Source: Gadus chalcogrammus (taxonomy: Eukaryota > Chordata > Actinopteri > Gadiformes > Gadidae). Taken from it: DNA of 64,000 bases. Both the position numbers and the translations under genes were made by a program. A model generated the notes under the pieces. It worked only from the letters and a program-made list of their open reading frames with translations, was not told the origin of the DNA and made no database searches. Shown piece by piece: positions 31,891-42,245 of this stretch (position 1 is the first letter of the stretch; each line of letters starts with the position of its first letter). The DNA is taken from the NCBI RefSeq assembly GCF_026213295.1, contig NC_079412.1, positions 919,656 to 983,655 on the forward strand, written 5' to 3'.

Positions 31891-32431
31891 CAAAACGTCA
31901 AAACAAAATCAGCCTTGTTGACGCTGCAGATTAGCTCGTTTCGGATGAAAGGCGCTAGTCCGAAGCGAGTTATATACGCCGTTTTGTCCCTTCCAGCAGT
32001 AAAGGTGCTCGCGATTTGAGAGTCAGGGAACATCAAACCGAAGAGATCTCCTATCCCCTCATTCGAGTTGTAGGACTGGTGCTTGACCACTGTGTTTAGA
32101 ATCCACAACACCTCCGCTTTCAGTGTTGGTGTCGAACCAAATGCTACCCTCAGGTCAGTGCTAGCAGCGCGGACCGTCTGCGGCGGTGGTGCCGGGGCAG
32201 AGATGCAAAACGTAGAAATGGCTGGGGTCTGTGTGTGGCTCCTGGCAGAGGTTTTATGTTTTTGGCTCTGCATATGGCTGACGACAGCCTTAATCCCCAT
32301 GGTGCCGAGCTTGAATGTAGGCTACTTTTGCATGGAATGCATCTGGCCTGTTCTGGGTTGGCAACGGACGCTAGCCAACCTCGGAAACGGACGTCTTCCA
32401 GCCAACTGACGTTGAACTTGCATTTACCCAT
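31891..32431 (-). pseudogene. hAT transposase N-terminus (TTF-type zinc finger), frameshifted
   Basis: Minus-strand start at 32431: MGKCKFNVSWLEDVRFRGWL, then ARCIPCKSS. A frame slip near 32300 leads to MGIKAVVSHMQSQKHKTSAR, a low-complexity segment, then LKAEVLWILNTVVKHQSYNS and DLFGLMFPDSQIASTFTAGR. The Cys pair, the spacing and the HMqSqKHK histidines match the zinc finger at the start of a fish hAT subfamily. The DDE core and dimerisation domain are deleted. Confidence 0.65.
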
Positions 32432-32698
32432 TGTTGCAGACTAGCTAGCAAGCGCGCAGACATCCGTTTATATATGCAGCTAGCAAGAAAGTAGCCTCTC
32501 TACATCTCCTTCCCGAAAAGTCCCGCGAGAAAAATAAAAAATTAAATAGCCCTGCCCCGACAAATTTAAGACCTCCGAGTTATAAATTTAAGACCAGCAT
32601 ATGACATTTTTGACGAATTTAAGACTTTTTAAGGCCTTAAATTTAGAAAAATGAATTTAAGACTTTTTAAGACTTTTAAGACCTCCGCGGACACCCTG

Positions 32699-33972
32699 TG
32701 TTATAACAAATGTATCTTACCGTGTTTGCGTTCGACAGTAAATTACTGTCGATTTGCAAAAGCATTCTGGGAAATATTACACTACTGTCGATTTTAATAC
32801 AGTAATAATAGGACCGGTAAAAAGAACTTCAAGTCTCCATTTTAAAATCACATCATTGAATCCTGGTCGTAACAACTCTGATGATGGACCTTGCTTTATT
32901 TTGTGGTAAGTTCTTTAAATTGTCCTTTAAAATTTCACTCAGTGAGGTCATAAGGCTAAGGTGACAAGTTGTAGCATACTTTAGTCGAGTATCTGATGTT
33001 TGACAGCTATTGCCATGGGGATAGGATTTCTAACGGACATGATAAAGATACGTTCAGATCAGCAGGCGCTTCAATTTGTGTTTCACTTCATTCACAAAAC
33101 AAGCAAGGACAATTATAACGATTGAGGAGCCGTGTAGGACAAAATAATGGCATGTCTCTTTAACATTGACAAAGTGGTGCTTGTCCGCCGAGTTCGAGCT
33201 AGTAACGTTGCAAACCGAGTACAGCCGTTTACTTTCTAAACCGACTATAAACGATCTATAACCTAAGCGATCAATAAACTGTGCCTTCCTTCAGGCTCAG
33301 TTTGATATTAAACAGACATTCAGCAGCCACTAAATCTCAGTCTTAACTAGACAGTATTTTATTGTGACGGCCGGTTATTAAGCTAACGGTCCTCCTGCTG
33401 TGTATTGCGGGTGAAACTAAAAGTAAGAAGACGACGCTGATTAATGTCTGTCGCGTTTGCAAAATAAAACGAACTAACTTCATCTGGTTTCGATCGAGGT
33501 AGTCTCTGCTATGCAGCTATGAGGTCCAGACCAATTACTTATCAAACATTTATCGGCGCTACATCTGTTAATCGGGGGTTACATCTCATTTTAGTGTGTG
33601 CCTGCCCACTGTGCATCTCTCCCCTATATATGATGCGCTGCCGCTGACAGTCTGTATCTCCGACGTGATCATCGTCATTTACACATCTTTAACACGTCTT
33701 CCCTTAACAGGGTGATCGTGTAATGTCCGTAGCTATTTAATTCAAGGTTTTTTTTGTGTCGGTTTGGCATATTTTCAGCGTTTTTCCCATTTTACTTTTC
33801 GATTCTCGAAACTTCCCGCGGCCAACCTAGAGCTTGTCACGTGATGCCTTTCAGCGAATCACATTGTCAAAAATGTGCATTAGCCAATGAGGTAGTGACC
33901 TCGCGGGTCACAAATAAGCATTAGCCAATGAGGTAGTGAACTCACGGGTCACACAACCCTAGCCCCGTATAT
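32699..33972. other. Stretch without a gene
   Basis: No supported coding frame. A 40-bp unit (AGCATTAGCCAATGAGGTAG with CGGGTCAC) is repeated at about 33878-33952. Confidence 0.55.
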
Positions 33973-35164
33973 GGCTGTTTCCCAAAGTGAAGGCTGCAGC
34001 CTTGCTAGGACGCGTCCTTGCTAGTCGCGTCCTATGGAGATGAGACTAGAGTGCTAGCTCGAGTGCTTCCTAGCGTTTGTAACGTCGGACTTTGGGAACG
34101 ACTTGGTAGTGTGGAAGCGCTTCCGCTTTTTAATACTGCGTGTCCGCTTGTAAACACATGTGCCCTTATGAATAAAACATGGCAGCAATCAAGCTGATCG
34201 ATATTTATTTGACTTTTGTCCGTTATGAATGCGGTCATGTCTCCTTCGCATGGAGCCTCTTTGGGGAAGTCACAAAAGCTTTGTTGTGGTTGATCGAATT
34301 GTCTTTATTAAAAGGAAAATCCATTCAATTTTTATAAAACTAAGTGAAATTGTCTGAGAACTTAATTCATGCATCACATTTACAGTACGGTTGATTACTA
34401 TTATGCAGGGGGAAAAAGACAAAGAAAGAGATGATACATTTCTACCAGTGCTTTGAACACATAAGTATATCATATAAAATACAATTATATACATTCATTA
34501 AAAATTACAAACATTGCAAATGATCGGTTGTGCATTAATTTTACAACATTGGATAGTGGCACTATCCCTTCCACCGGTAAACAAATGTTTGTGCGCCACC
34601 CTAAGGCGCACAAAAGCCTCCGTTTGCTGGGCTGACCCTAAAAAAAACGATTCAACACAAACATTAATAGGTATACATAAATAATGTAATCTTGTGAGCG
34701 AGTAAATTGACATTGGTGACAGTGGTGTTTAACACCAGCTACGTCCATGCAAAATATAGCAACGTATCATTAAGTTGCAAAAACGTTTGAAAAGCGGCAC
34801 AGGTCTTTAGGCTTGATTATTTGCATTAACATGATGAATCTATAAAAAGCAATACGGCACAAAATATTTCTGAAAACTAATATAACTTCACTTCGTTTGA
34901 ACCATGGACAGGTTTGAACGTGTACTGCTCTGCCATTTTCAAGAACCCGCCCAGTGAACGCAGAGGATTGTGGGTAGTTTTGGCTCGTCTAGGATGCAGC
35001 GATGCATCCTTGAAAAATCTCGGAATTCTCAAAAACAAAGGACGCAAAAATGGCGCGGCTTTCGAGTGTCCTCAACATTGGAACAGTGCTTGTCGGCGTT
35101 CTATGACGTAGCGTCCTTAAAAGGGCGGTCGTTGAGCATGCTTCCTTGACATTGGGAAACAGCC
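33973..35164. mobile_element. Candidate DNA transposon, GGCTGTTTCCCAA ends
   Basis: Left end GGCTGTTTCCCAAAGTGAAGG, right end (minus strand) GGCTGTTTCCCAATGTCAAGG: an imperfect inverted repeat of about 20 bp, with further AGGACGC motifs inside each end. The flanks do not show a clear duplication (TAT and CCC), so the superfamily is open. A GTTTCCC end resembles the Harbinger copies elsewhere in the window. No coding frame is supported. Confidence 0.5.
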
Positions 35165-35174
35165 CCTGTCCATG

Positions 35175-35269
35175 GTTTGAGTAGGAGCCGACTTGCTCAG
35201 ACCTGCGCAATTATGACAATCATAGCGTCATAATTGCGCAGGTCTGAACAAGACGGCTCCTACTCAAAC
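35175..35269. repeat. Long hairpin, 43-bp arms, 9-bp loop
   Basis: The arm starting GTTTGAGTAGGAGCCG and the arm ending CGGCTCCTACTCAAAC are inverted copies, 41 of 43 positions matching by eye. It begins 10 bp after the end of the candidate transposon. It could be a foldback element or a template-switch palindrome. Confidence 0.8.
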
Positions 35270-36290
35270 GAGGCTAATGTCTCAAAATTAAAGCGCTCGA
35301 AACAAATATAGCCTACTTGTACTCAGACGTGCAAAAAGGAAAAACAATGAATTAAAGGGATAAAAGGATTCTTGGTGAAATATAACTAATACACCGGTTA
35401 CACTAATAACTATGGAGAGATAGAAAAGGACAAACATATTTTAAAAAGATGAATATGATTTTGAATAGCTCAGTCTTGTGACTTCTTTAAATGTTAAATA
35501 AAGGCGAAATATGTTGCTCCCTTCATGTTGGGTAGACACTTATAGTGGTATAGACATTTATTTTGACAGATGTGCCAGAAGTTACTTTTACAACTTCTAG
35601 AAAAGCATGTCATTGGCCAGGACCATTCTTCACACTTTGTTGTACTTTACACTGTCACATTTTGATGTTTTGCTATGTGATAGAGATTTGAAGCATAACT
35701 GCATCATTCAAAGTAAGATGTATTCGTTCTGAATGTGTACCTTTGCCTCTGCATGTAAGATTATTGTTAACTGTTTTTTTTTTATTTAATTTTAACTGGC
35801 TGGCCTGTTTTTTTGTTTTTGTCCATAAGCTGAGAGCTGTGCCATTGTGTTGGACCAAGACCACCTTCAGGATTCCAACCTTGGCCCATCGTTGTAATAT
35901 GCCCCACTAAACACACACAAAAAAGTAGGTTAAATAAAACTGAAAGTTACATATGCTCAAATCAAATTAAACTTTATTTGTATAGCACAGTGAAGGTAAC
36001 GCAAAGGGCTTTACAGTACAGTAGGCCTACATACAATTAAAATAAAATAAGGAAACAGTATAATACCCCCCACCCCCTCTCTACAAATCCCCGATCATCA
36101 CCTTCAATTCAGAAATTAAATACATTTTATACAGGACTACTTGATAGGCACAGAGTAAATAAAAGTAAAAACATGGATTAATTAGAAACATTTAAACAAG
36201 AGATATAAAAAAAAAGGAAGTGAGGAAACAATGTAGATTTAAGGTGAGCACTAAAGATGTGAATAAATAATAAATACATTGGGGATCTTT
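35270..36290. other. Stretch without a gene; short dispersed repeat
   Basis: No supported coding frame. At 35960-36015 the sequence TTAAACTTTATTTGTATAGC followed by GGCTTTACAG resembles the shared 3' end of common fish LINE/SINE copies in reverse orientation. Confidence 0.5.
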
Positions 36291-36294
36291 AGAA

Positions 36295-38788
36295 ATGGGT
36301 TTCTCTTGCAAACAATGTTGTTACTCTGCAGAGACGATCACTGTGTTTATTAGGCATGTCAAGGAACACAGGAATCTTGCTAACTTTAGATTTTCTTGTG
36401 GGCTTGTTTGGTGTCCTTGTAGTTTTAGGACTGCCACTGCCCTTCAGATTCACATGTATAGCAACCACTCAAAGCCCAAACCAGCTGTCAGCAGGTCTCT
36501 AAGATGTATTGATCTGACCTGCCATATTGAGGGATGTGCCTTCACCTCAACAAACTTTTCCAGCTTATGTGAACATTTGAAATGGCACATTAGAGATGGC
36601 AAGAAAATTGGATGCCCTTTTGAAAGTTGCAAAAAGAATTTCAGGGTCTTCTTTCCTCTCACATATGAGCAGAAAGCATTCAGCTGAGCAAGCAGCTTCT
36701 GCCGGCGGAGTGTCTGGTGATAATACCGACAATCCTGATGATGGAAATGGGAATGATTATGGTACAGACCATGCAGAATTTGCTGAAATTGGGGAGATTT
36801 TCTCAAACAAAGAAGATGGAGATGTATTCCTGACAAACTTAGCGCTCTTCTATCTTAGAATGCAAGCTAAGATGCTTTTGCCAGCCACAACAATCTCAGC
36901 TCTAATTGAAGAGTTCCAAGCAATCAATTCAAATGGAATGGCACACATACTGACTATAATAAGTCAAGAACTAGAAAAACTTGGGATACCCAGAGATAGA
37001 ATCAATGAAATACTGGATGGCCTATCAAAAGAAAATCTACTGAAGATGCACAATGAGGGTGTTTTTCGCTCAGATCAAACTAGAAAGACATTTTTCAAGA
37101 GTAATTTCAGTTACGTTGAGCCAACTCAGGTTTATCTTGGAATTGATCCTAATGGTAAAGAACGTTTCTGCCAGTATGTGCCAGTTAAAGACACTTTAAA
37201 AGCACTTCTGAGCAACCCTAAAGTTTGGGAACAGTACAATGCTGCAAAGATGCACTCTGCGGGAGCCGCACATGTGTTAGAGGATGTGCACGATGGTAAG
37301 AACTGTAGAGAAAACACCCTGTTACAGCAAGCACCATCCTCTGTGTCAATCATACTATATCAGGATGCTTTTGAGGTTGCAAACCCACTTGGATCAGGCA
37401 AGAAGAAGCACAAGCTCCTTGCTGTTTACATGACACTGGGTGAAATACTGCCACATAATAGATCCGCTATAGACCCTGTGCAGTTGGTGCTTCTTTGCAG
37501 GGAAGTTGATATTCGCCATTTTGGCCAAGAAAAAGTATTTTCTACCCTAGTAGATGAGCTTAAGGAGATTGAGGAGTCTGGCATTACTTTAAACAGGGGG
37601 CAGTGATAGCAATCGTAGGTGATAACCTGGGATCACATTCTATTGGGGGATTCACAGAAAATTTCAGCAGAAGCAAAAACTTTTGTCGATACTGCAGTAT
37701 CGATAGAGAAAGTTTTGAAAGAGCCCACAAAGCTTGGCCCAGTAAGGACAAAAGAAACCTATGAAAACTGTGTTGAGGAGTTGTCCAGGGGTCAGGAAAT
37801 CATGATTGAGGGTGTGAAGTTTGACTCAGTTTTCAACAAACTTAAACATTTGTGTTCCAACCAGGCCTTCCACCATGCCTAGGGCACGATCTTTTTGAGG
37901 GGATTGTTTCCAATGATCTCGCGTTGTACATTGAGAACCTGGTGTCTGTGGGAAAACACTTTTCGTATACTCAGTTGAACAGAAGTATATCTAATCTGAA
38001 ATTACAAGGAAGTAATGCCAGTAACCGGCCATGTGATGTAAGGCCAAAAGGGGAAAAGTTGGGTGGGAGTGTTGCCCAAAACTGGTGCCTATTGCGGCTT
38101 CTCCCAATTCTTATTGGTGATCGAATAAAGAATCCCCTGGAAGACCAAGTCTGGTTGTTGTGCCTTAAACTTAGGGAGATAGTGGAGCTTATTTGTGCAC
38201 CCAAAATCCATGCCAACCAGGTGGCCTATCTTAACATTCTAACCAGGGAATATCTGGACTCTAGAGTGTCTCTTTTTCCAGACAAATCTGCGAAACCAAA
38301 ACACCACTACCTTCTCCACTATCCAGACCTTATCTTAAAATTTGGTCCTCTCATTCGCCTCTGGACATTGCGCTTTGAAAGTAAGCACACATATTTTAAG
38401 CAGTGTGCACGAAAGCTCCGCAACTTTAAGAGTCTCGGTAGCACTCTGGCAGAAAGGCACCAGTTACTACAGGCCTACCTGCACAGTGGGAAAATTTTTG
38501 CTCCCGTTCTCCAAATTGATAAGGCAAATGCATTTGATAGTCAAATCTACAATGCAGCGATTCAGCAAGCAGTGACGTGCAGGTGGTTAACAAAAGACAC
38601 CACAATGGAAACAGCAAGTGCCACATACAAAGGCACCACATACAAAAAGGGCATGACTGTTGTTCTTAATCTCAATGACAGTGGCTATGTGCTGGGTAAG
38701 ATTGCTCTAATAATAGTCAAACAGGAAAAGGTGTATTTTGTTTCGGAAAAGTATCAGTCAGTTCCAGTTTTGGACCTTGGGGTGCACT
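36295..38788 (+). pseudogene. Zinc-finger/transposase-like gene of a multicopy fish family, 5' part
   Basis: The start (36295-36690) reads two or three degenerate C2H2 fingers (FSCKQCCYSAETITVF; CHIEGCAFTSTNFSSLCEHL; CPFESCKKNF). After a slip, 36640-37600 reads SSFLSHMSRKHS, VYLGIDPNGKERFCQYVPVK and LYQDAFEVANPLGSGKKKHK. After further slips, 37594-38788 reads AIVGDNLGSHSIGGF, CLGHDLFEGIVSNDLALYIE and LRFESKHTYFKQCARKLRNF. The DaFEvvNPLGs and HDlfEGvv blocks resemble Tnp2-type (CACTA/EnSpm) transposases. I recognise the whole from memory as a large uncharacterised fish family with a SAM-like C-terminus. At least three frameshifts (about 36650, 37594, 37730-37860) make this copy inactive. It is cut at 38789 by a hAT element. 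Confidence 0.65.
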
Positions 38789-38796
38789 GTCTACAG

Positions 38797-41027
38797 CACA
38801 TGTGTCAATCTCAAGGCCCGCGGGCCACATGTGGCCCGCCACGTCATTTCATGTGGCCCGCGAGTGCTTGATTCGTCATTTAAAAAAAGGTTGTTTTATT
38901 TATTTTATATTTTACCCGCGAAGTGACGGCATTCTGCCACTAGATCGCTGTGTCCACATCAGTGTTTAATTAATGCGACAAGTGAGATTGAGCAGAAATA
39001 TCCATGAGAAATATCCACACATGATCCCAAAATGTCCAGGAAGCGAAAGGTTGACGCAGATGGAAGGTTGTTTCATGAAAGATGGGAAGGCGAATATATG
39101 TTTGTGCTACAAGGAGAAAAACCGGTATGTCTTTTGTGTTCTGAGGCGGTTGGTCATCAAAGAGAACAATCTACGTCGGCATTATGAAACCAAACACGGA
39201 ACCAAGTATGCTAAAGTTAGCCTTCAAGAAAAACAAGCGATAGTTAAAGAGTTAAAAGGCAACCTGCGATCACAACAGACTTTGATCACAAAAGCCACAG
39301 CCAAAAACGATGCGGCTGTGAAAGCTAGCTTTATTGTAGCTGAAGAAATCGCCCACACTTCCAAGTCTTTTTCAGAGGGTGCCTTTGTGAAGCAGTGCAT
39401 GCTGAAGGTGTGTGAGCAGGTGTGCCCCGACCAGATACAGGCTTTTAAAAATGTGAGTTTGTCAAGAAACACCATCGCGGACCGAGTCAAGGAGCTAGCA
39501 GGAAACCTAGCAGATCAGCTGGCGGAAGAGTCACGCAGTTACACAGCTTTTTCATTAGCTGTTGATGAAAGCACAGACAACAGGGACACGGCACAGCTTT
39601 CCATTTTTATTAGAGGCGTGAAGTCGGACCTCTCTGTCACCGAGGAGCTCTTGGATGTAGCTGCCATGCATGGGACCTGCCATTTTTTTTTTGCCCTGGG
39701 AAAAGTTGGTGGGATTAACTACAGATGGTGCACCTGCAATGTGTGGAGTAAAAACGGGCTTGGTTGGACTAATGAAGGAGAAAATGCAAAAAAGTAACTG
39801 TCACACGCCTCTGATAAGTTATCATTGCATTATCCACCAAGAAGCTTTGTGTGGAAAGGTGCTGGGGATGGATAATATAATGACCACAGTCACGAAAACA
39901 GTGAACTTCATTCGGGCGCGTGGCCTTAATCACCGGCAGTTCCAGCTGTTCTTGCAGGAGATGGGCTCGGAGCACGGAGACGTCCCGTACCATACAGAAG
40001 TGCGGTGGCTGAGTAGGAGCAAGCACAGCAGTCGGGCTTTGCCATCTTTGCCAGTCCTTTCACCACCGATGTCAGCAGTGTGCCCCATCACCTTCAGCTG
40101 GAGTTGATGGAGCTTCAAAGCGACAGTGGCCTAAGAGCAAAGTTCCAGGATGCCGCAATCGAGGACTTTTACCGTCTACTGCCCCCTGGTGAGATGCCAC
40201 AGCTTCGACTTCATGCTGCCCGTGTTCTCTCCATGTTTGGGAGCACCTATCTGTGCGAACAGATGTTTTCAATAATGAATCTAAATAAAACCAAGCACAG
40301 ATCACGCATCACTGATGACAACCTCCACGCTGTTTTACGGATTGCCACAGCACAACAGCTAAAACCAGACATCAACGCACTGGTCAAAGGAAAACGGTGT
40401 CTGATATCTGGCCAGAAAACAGATCATTTCCAACTCATAGTTGTGAACTGAGACAACCCTTATTTTGTTATTTTCAGTTTATTACATATACTACTTTATG
40501 TGTAGCAATGTATTTGTTGTTTACAGGTGTATGTGTTTATGATAAGACAGACAAATGTTTACTCTTGCAAGGCTGTGTGCAGCCATTTATTTTTGTAAAA
40601 TTCTACATCTGTCACACATGTTCTTAGTAGCTCAATACTGTTGGTTGTATGTTATTCTGACCCTCCCGACTGTAAAAAAAAAAGTTAAACAAAGTAAATG
40701 TCATAACTTGTGTTTTGATAATATATTTCTTTATTTACTTGAATAGTTTGATCGTTGATCAATGGAGTAATGTGGGTTTCTTAACCTGACAAATTTAAAG
40801 GATTATTGTTATAGTAACATTTTTTTCTCATCTATGCAAATGCATATGTTATGTTTGTAACTTCTATAAGTAATACATGCAGAAGGTAATTTAACAATAT
40901 GTTATGGAGTAGTTACATTTATTATACATTATATTTGGTTACATACTGTTTTACATTTACATGTGGCCCTTTGAGGGCAACCATTATGCTGATGTGGCCC
41001 CCGGTGAAAATGAGTTTGACACCCCTG
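38797..41027 (+). mobile_element. hAT element (Charlie-like), 2.2 kb
   Basis: Flanked by a perfect 8-bp duplication GTCTACAG (38789-38796 and 41028-41035). The right end reads CAGGGGTGTCAAACTCA on the minus strand; the left end is a worn version, CACATGTGTCAATCTCA. Both ends have GGCCACATG-type subterminal motifs. It contains most of a transposase gene in several frames. It sits within the coding frame of the zinc-finger/transposase-like gene. Confidence 0.9.
38973..40451 (+). pseudogene. hAT transposase, frameshifted and internally deleted
   Basis: The first frame (38973-39790) holds a worn BED/TTF-like finger ([17 protein letters not shown]) and the start of the RNase H-like core ([20 protein letters not shown], with the first catalytic Asp). 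A second frame (39690-40020) reads [20 protein letters not shown] and [15 protein letters not shown] (second Asp region). A deletion then removes most of the insertion domain. The third frame (40080-40451) has the C-terminal dimerisation part ([38 protein letters not shown]) before a stop. The family is that of GTF2IRD2- and ZMYM-like domesticated hAT genes. The copy is inactive. Confidence 0.8.
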
Positions 41028-41035
41028 GTCTACAG

Positions 41036-41364
41036 CATAGCTGTGAGACTCAGTATGTTTGTCAGCACTGTGTGTATGTGCTGACAGTCTTGCTGACTAT
41101 TACCCGGTGCCTGTATATAGGAGGTTTGATCTCGATCTTGCTGTTCTCCACCATTCTGTCTGTTTAGGTCACGAGTGATGGAGGACATCATACGTGGCAC
41201 CCTCCCCCATATTGATGACGAGACTCTCGGGAGACTTGTAGAAAGTCTCTCTGCAATGGGTCTGAGGGAGGCAGACGACCTGATGTTTATCAGAGAAGAT
41301 GACATAAAAGACCTGCTGTCAATTGTTGTTTGCAGGAAACTTCTTCACAAATTCAGCAACAGAG
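41036..41364 (+). pseudogene. SAM-like exon of the interrupted gene
   Basis: Follows the hAT insertion. After an intron with a TTTAG acceptor at about 41163-41167, the frame reads SRVMEDIIRGTLPHIDDETL, then GRLVESLSAMGLREADDLMF and LLSIVVCRKLLHKFSNR. It is a helical SAM-like module as I remember from the C-terminal part of this fish family (protein-protein interaction). The exon ends CAGAG at 41364, where the LTR of the gypsy element replaces the splice donor. Confidence 0.6.
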
Positions 41365-41943
41365 TGTTACGGCTCCAGGATGTTAGCTTGCTACGTCTAG
41401 GGGGGAAGTAGGGGAACCATAACACATATTACTGTTAGGCTGACTGGGAGAACAACAAAACAGGGCACAACAGCAAACTGGATACGTAAGTGCGTTTATT
41501 TAGCTAGCGATCCGCCAAGGGGAATAGGGAACCATAAGCGGAGCCAAATCAAAGAAAACAAGATAAAGTGACAACTAATTAGTGCACACATACAACCTAG
41601 CTAATACATACAGAGGGTGGCCCCGCTCCTAACCTGATGTGATAACAGAGTATGGTCTACGTGATGGCAGTGTAAACCCAAGGGTGTCTTACCTATTCAC
41701 CTAAACCCCTATGGCATCTTACAAACAAAAGGCAACAGCACGACACAGCCAACACACAGGCAGACAATGGCTTCCCCCATGGAGACAAACAGGTGCAAGT
41801 TATCAAGGCCTGATGACACTGATTGGCCAACAGACAGCTCCCAGATTGGACAGGGGGTTGGACGATGGTGGAGGAACAGCCAATGGTGTGAGACCTGCAG
41901 AGAATGAGAGGGGAGACACAGGAAAACAACCACACCCGTAACA
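41365..41943 (-). repeat. 3' LTR of the gypsy element
   Basis: 579 bp with TGTTAC/GTAACA ends. On the minus strand it has an AATAAA signal (complement of TTTATT at about 41498). Confidence 0.95.
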
Positions 41944-41954
41944 CCCCCACCCAT
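41944..41954 (-). promoter_or_regulatory. Polypurine tract
   Basis: Minus strand reads GGGTGGGGG directly before the LTR, the expected start point of plus-strand DNA synthesis. Confidence 0.7.
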
Positions 41955-42059
41955 AAAACGGTTGCTCTAGGCAACCGCCTAGTTACACAAACCAAATTAA
42001 CAACAAAACAAATGAAAACCGATACCACAGATGCTTCTGACGCTCATGACCTTAAGGAC

Positions 42060-42245
42060 TAAGGGCTAAGGACTAAGGACGGAGGACGGAGGACGGAGGA
42101 CTAAGGACCAAGGACCAAGGACCAAGGACCAAGGACCAAGGACCAAGGACCAAGGACGAAGGACGAAGGACGAAGGACGAAGGACGAAGGGCGAAGGGCG
42201 AAGGACCAAAGGCGAAGGACCAAGGGCAAAGGACCAAGGACGAAT
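42060..42245. repeat. 7-bp minisatellite GGACCAA/GGACGAA
   Basis: More than twenty units of AGGACCA or AGGACGA, with GGGCGAA variants. They lie at the 3' end of the retroelement's frame, adjoining the integrase-tail segment. In frame they encode Trp/Leu/Pro-rich codons at the protein end. Confidence 0.9.

Larger units (their letters stand above)
30960..32698 (-). mobile_element. Internally deleted hAT element with TTTAAGAC repeats
   Basis: Left end CAGGGTATCTGCAGGTTTCA, right end (minus strand) CAGGGTGTCCGCGGAGGTCT, with subterminal TTTAAGACTTTTTAAGACC arrays on both sides. The transposase N-terminus is read on the minus strand from 32431. The middle includes a Harbinger-like fragment (from about 31358) and a G-run. 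The expected 8-bp target duplication is not clean (TACTGTTA against TGTTATAA). Confidence 0.75.
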
